Shown here one piece after another: positions 13,884-14,896 of a stretch of 14,896 nt of DNA (within the stretch, counting starts at the first letter, position 1; each line of letters begins with the position of its first letter). The stretch is from the NCBI GenBank assembly GCA_036745195.1, contig DAIOGO010000065.1, positions 1 to 14,896 of the forward strand, in the 5' to 3' direction. The notes beneath the pieces are model-generated. The model had not been told where the DNA came from, did no database searches, and saw nothing but the letters and a program-made list of their open reading frames with translations. Both the position numbers and the translations under genes were made by a program. Source of the stretch: JBFHRE01 sp036745195 (GTDB lineage Bacteria; Actinomycetota; Acidimicrobiia; Spongiisociales; ZC4RG35).

Positions 13884-13912
13884 ACCTTACTTGTTTCGAC
13901 TTCGCGATCCAA
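13884..13912 (-). promoter_or_regulatory. Candidate lexA promoter
   Basis: On the minus strand TTGGAT (13907-13912) and TAAGGT (13884-13889) are 17 bases apart, about 45 bases before the lexA start. The -35 hexamer touches the imperfect LexA box at 13911-13924, which fits autorepression. Both hexamers are partial matches. Confidence 0.4.
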
Positions 13913-13924
13913 ACATGTGTTCGA
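13911..13924. promoter_or_regulatory. Imperfect LexA box (lexA-proximal)
   Basis: AAACATGTGTTCGA at 13911-13924 keeps the right half-site GTTCGA perfectly and differs from GAAC-N4-GTTC by one base in the left half (A for G). It overlaps the -35 hexamer of the presumed lexA promoter. Confidence 0.5.
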
Positions 13925-13925
13925 C

Positions 13926-13954
13926 TTGACAATCGAACAGACGTTCGTCATACT
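13926..13954 (+). promoter_or_regulatory. SOS promoter of the LysM gene
   Basis: A perfect TTGACA at 13926-13931 lies 17 bases before CATACT at 13949-13954 (4 of 6). A complete LexA box fills the spacer and a second covers the expected start region, so the promoter should be shut while LexA is intact. The leader to ATG 14114 would be about 150 bases. Confidence 0.6.
13934..13947. promoter_or_regulatory. LexA box 1 in lexA-LysM intergenic region
   Basis: CGAACAGACGTTCG matches GAAC-N4-GTTC completely with the outer C/G pair. It lies between the -35 and -10 hexamers of the plus-strand promoter. Its centre is 24 bases from the imperfect box at 13911-13924. Confidence 0.85.
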
Positions 13955-13956
13955 AC

Positions 13957-13970
13957 CGAACAGATGTTCG
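13957..13970. promoter_or_regulatory. LexA box 2 in lexA-LysM intergenic region
   Basis: CGAACAGATGTTCG is a second full match to GAAC-N4-GTTC. Its centre is 23 bases from box 1, and it covers the likely transcription start of the LysM gene. Confidence 0.85.
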
Positions 13971-14045
13971 ACGATCAAGCATTTCCGACCACATCACCGC
14001 AACTGTCGGTGTCGATCTCCGGGGCCGTGGGCGACGGATCGAAAT

Positions 14046-14068
14046 CTGTCGTACCCGTTCGATACGGT
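14046..14068 (+). promoter_or_regulatory. Possible PafBC-type promoter of the LysM gene
   Basis: CTGTCGTAC (14046-14054), eight bases, then TACGGT (14063-14068). Relative to TTGTCRGTG-N8-TANNNT, the TGTCR core, the N8 spacing and the -10 pattern match. The first base and the last three of the upstream element do not. The start would fall near 14075, some 39 bases before ATG 14114. Confidence 0.3.
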
Positions 14069-14113
14069 GCCCGGGTGCCGGACCCAGCCGGGTTCTCGAG
14101 AGGAGTGAGTCAC

Positions 14114-14392
14114 ATGAAACCGAACGCCCAACTCCTGCCTGTCAGGCTGTTGTTCCTCCTCCTGGCGTTGGTGGCGGTGCTGCTCCTCTCGAGCACCCGG
14201 GTCTCGGCCGGCGAACCACTCGTCACCGCCGAATACACCGTCGTGACCGGCGACACCCTCTGGGAGATCGCCGCCACCGTCACCGACCCGGGCGAGAGCA
14301 TCCGCCGGACCATCGACACCGTGCGGGAGCTCAACAGGCTCGATTCGTCGATGTTGCTGCCCGGCCAGAAACTCCTGCTTCCCGCCGGCTGA
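14114..14392 (+). CDS. Membrane-anchored LysM protein, probable SOS cell-division inhibitor (YneA / Rv2719c-like)
   Basis: The 92-residue product has a basic N-terminus, one hydrophobic segment (about 11-29, LLFLLLALVAVLLL) and a single LysM domain (about 40-90, YTVVTGDTLWEIAATV ... LLPGQKLLLPAG) outside the membrane. LysM binds peptidoglycan. In Bacillus (yneA) and mycobacteria (Rv2719c) a small LysM protein divergent from lexA is induced by damage and stops division. The position here, between lexA and nrdR, is the mycobacterial order. GAGAGGAG at 14097-14104, nine bases before ATG 14114, fixes the start; the frame is open upstream through the operators without coding character. No extra hydrolase domain is present. 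The inhibitory role is inferred from locus, operators and architecture. A VSA site near residue 32 could instead allow secretion. Confidence 0.85.
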   Translation: MKPNAQLLPVRLLFLLLALVAVLLLSSTRVSAGEPLVTAEYTVVTGDTLWEIAATVTDPGESIRRTIDTVRELNRLDSSMLLPGQKLLLPAG

Positions 14393-14411
14393 GGCCGATT
14401 CGGTGACCCCC

Positions 14412-14428
14412 GATCGGGTGACCCGATC
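14412..14428. repeat. 17-base perfect palindrome before nrdR
   Basis: GATCGGGT, one central G, ACCCGATC: two 8-base arms in perfect inverted repeat, 20 bases after the LysM stop and 44 before nrdR. The one-base centre makes it a poor RNA hairpin, and it is better suited as a dimer operator. It does not resemble a LexA box or the AT-rich NrdR box. Confidence 0.6.
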
Positions 14429-14471
14429 CGATCAACCAAACGGCGACGGGCCGGGTACCGTACGGTTCGCC

Positions 14472-14896
14472 ATGCAATGTCCTCTCTGCCAGGCGGCAGA
14501 CACCCGGGTGATCGACAGCCGACCGGTCGATTCGAACAGCGCCATCCGTCGCCGGCGCCTGTGTGTGGCGTGTGATCATCGTTTCACCACCTACGAGCGC
14601 TCGAACCCGGTGACGATGGTGCGCAAGCGCAGCGGAAGGCTGGAGGCTTTCCAGCCCGACAAACTCCGCACCGGCCTCTCCTCCGCCCTGGCCGGCCGCC
14701 CGGTGGTGGAGGGTTCGATCGACCTGCTGGTCGAAAGGATCGAATCCGAGGTGGTGACGCTGGGACCGGTGGTCTCCTCCGACGTGATCGGCCGCCTCGT
14801 CCTCGACCAACTCCGCCAACTCGACGAAGTCGCCTACCTCCGCTTCGCCTCGGTCTACAAGTCCTTCAACGCCGGCAGCGACTTCGAACGCGAACT
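14472..14896 (+). CDS. nrdR: Transcriptional repressor NrdR (3' end cut by window)
   Basis: NrdR represses ribonucleotide reductase genes, sensing ATP/dATP through an ATP-cone. From ATG 14472 the frame stays open for 141 codons to the end of the window, about 10-20 residues short of the family length. The N-terminal zinc ribbon is intact: MQCPLC (Cys3, Cys6) and CVAC, followed by the basic RRRRLC segment and HRFTTYER. The ATP-cone begins at VRKRSGRLEAFQPDKLRTGLSSAL and runs through VAYLRFASVYKSF. No Shine-Dalgarno sequence is evident. TACCGTACGGT at 14456-14466 could hold a -10 box of a near-leaderless promoter. Its place after the LexA-controlled LysM gene is the mycobacterial order and links dNTP supply to the damage locus. 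Confidence 0.95.
   Translation, partial: MQCPLCQAADTRVIDSRPVDSNSAIRRRRLCVACDHRFTTYERSNPVTMVRKRSGRLEAFQPDKLRTGLSSALAGRPVVEGSIDLLVERIESEVVTLGPVVSSDVIGRLVLDQLRQLDEVAYLRFASVYKSFNAGSDFERE

Noticed and set aside
1..14896. Mobile element, phage, tRNA, riboswitch or toxin-antitoxin genes
   Set aside because: No transposase, integrase, cloverleaf, known riboswitch core or toxin pair was seen on either strand.

Overview
The window looks like the chromosome of a high-GC actinobacterium. The gene order recA - (rny) - miaB - miaA - dapF - lexA (divergent) - LysM gene - nrdR matches, with losses and insertions, the recA-lexA-nrdR neighbourhood of mycobacteria and streptomycetes. The LexA sites are of the GAAC-N4-GTTC type used by actinobacteria and Bacillus. 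RNase Y together with the missing recX, hflX and pgsA points away from the best-studied genera and perhaps towards an early-branching class such as Acidimicrobiia; this placement is inference. Several genes also seem to be transcribed leaderless from TANNNT boxes 7-9 bases before the start codon.

Left part (1-2500): loosely spaced accessory genes. They are a cysteine-free DsrE-fold protein, a possible 37-residue minus-strand CxxC protein, a 437-residue lipoprotein and a VOC (glyoxalase-fold) gene broken by one in-frame TAG. Base composition is softer here and every gene ends in TAG. From about 2570 onward every complete gene ends in TGA.

Middle (2518-6917): a small hypothetical gene, a HisK-type PHP phosphatase, then a tightly coupled rimO-cinA-thpR operon. 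Two arrays of six tandem heptamers, of different sequence, lie directly upstream of the leaderless starts of the small gene and of rimO.

Right part (6918-14896): DNA-damage and RNA-modification genes. recA has its own 206-base control region with a LexA box and a separate PafBC-type (RecA-independent) damage promoter. A 322-base gap with a promoter, a 17-codon ORF and a strong hairpin follows where recX would be expected. Then come rny, miaB, miaA and dapF, closely packed, ending tail-to-tail with lexA at a 16-base palindrome that contains both stop codons. lexA diverges from a 92-residue membrane-anchored LysM protein. Between them lie three LexA boxes spaced 23-24 bases, and a possible PafBC-type promoter also precedes the LysM gene. 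That protein sits where the SOS cell-division inhibitors of Bacillus (YneA) and mycobacteria (Rv2719c) sit. nrdR runs off the end of the window.

Taken together, damage would relieve LexA at recA, lexA and the LysM gene, coupling repair with a division block. NrdR (dNTP supply) lies next door. The methylthiotransferases RimO and MiaB and the prenyltransferase MiaA are co-transcribed housekeeping genes.
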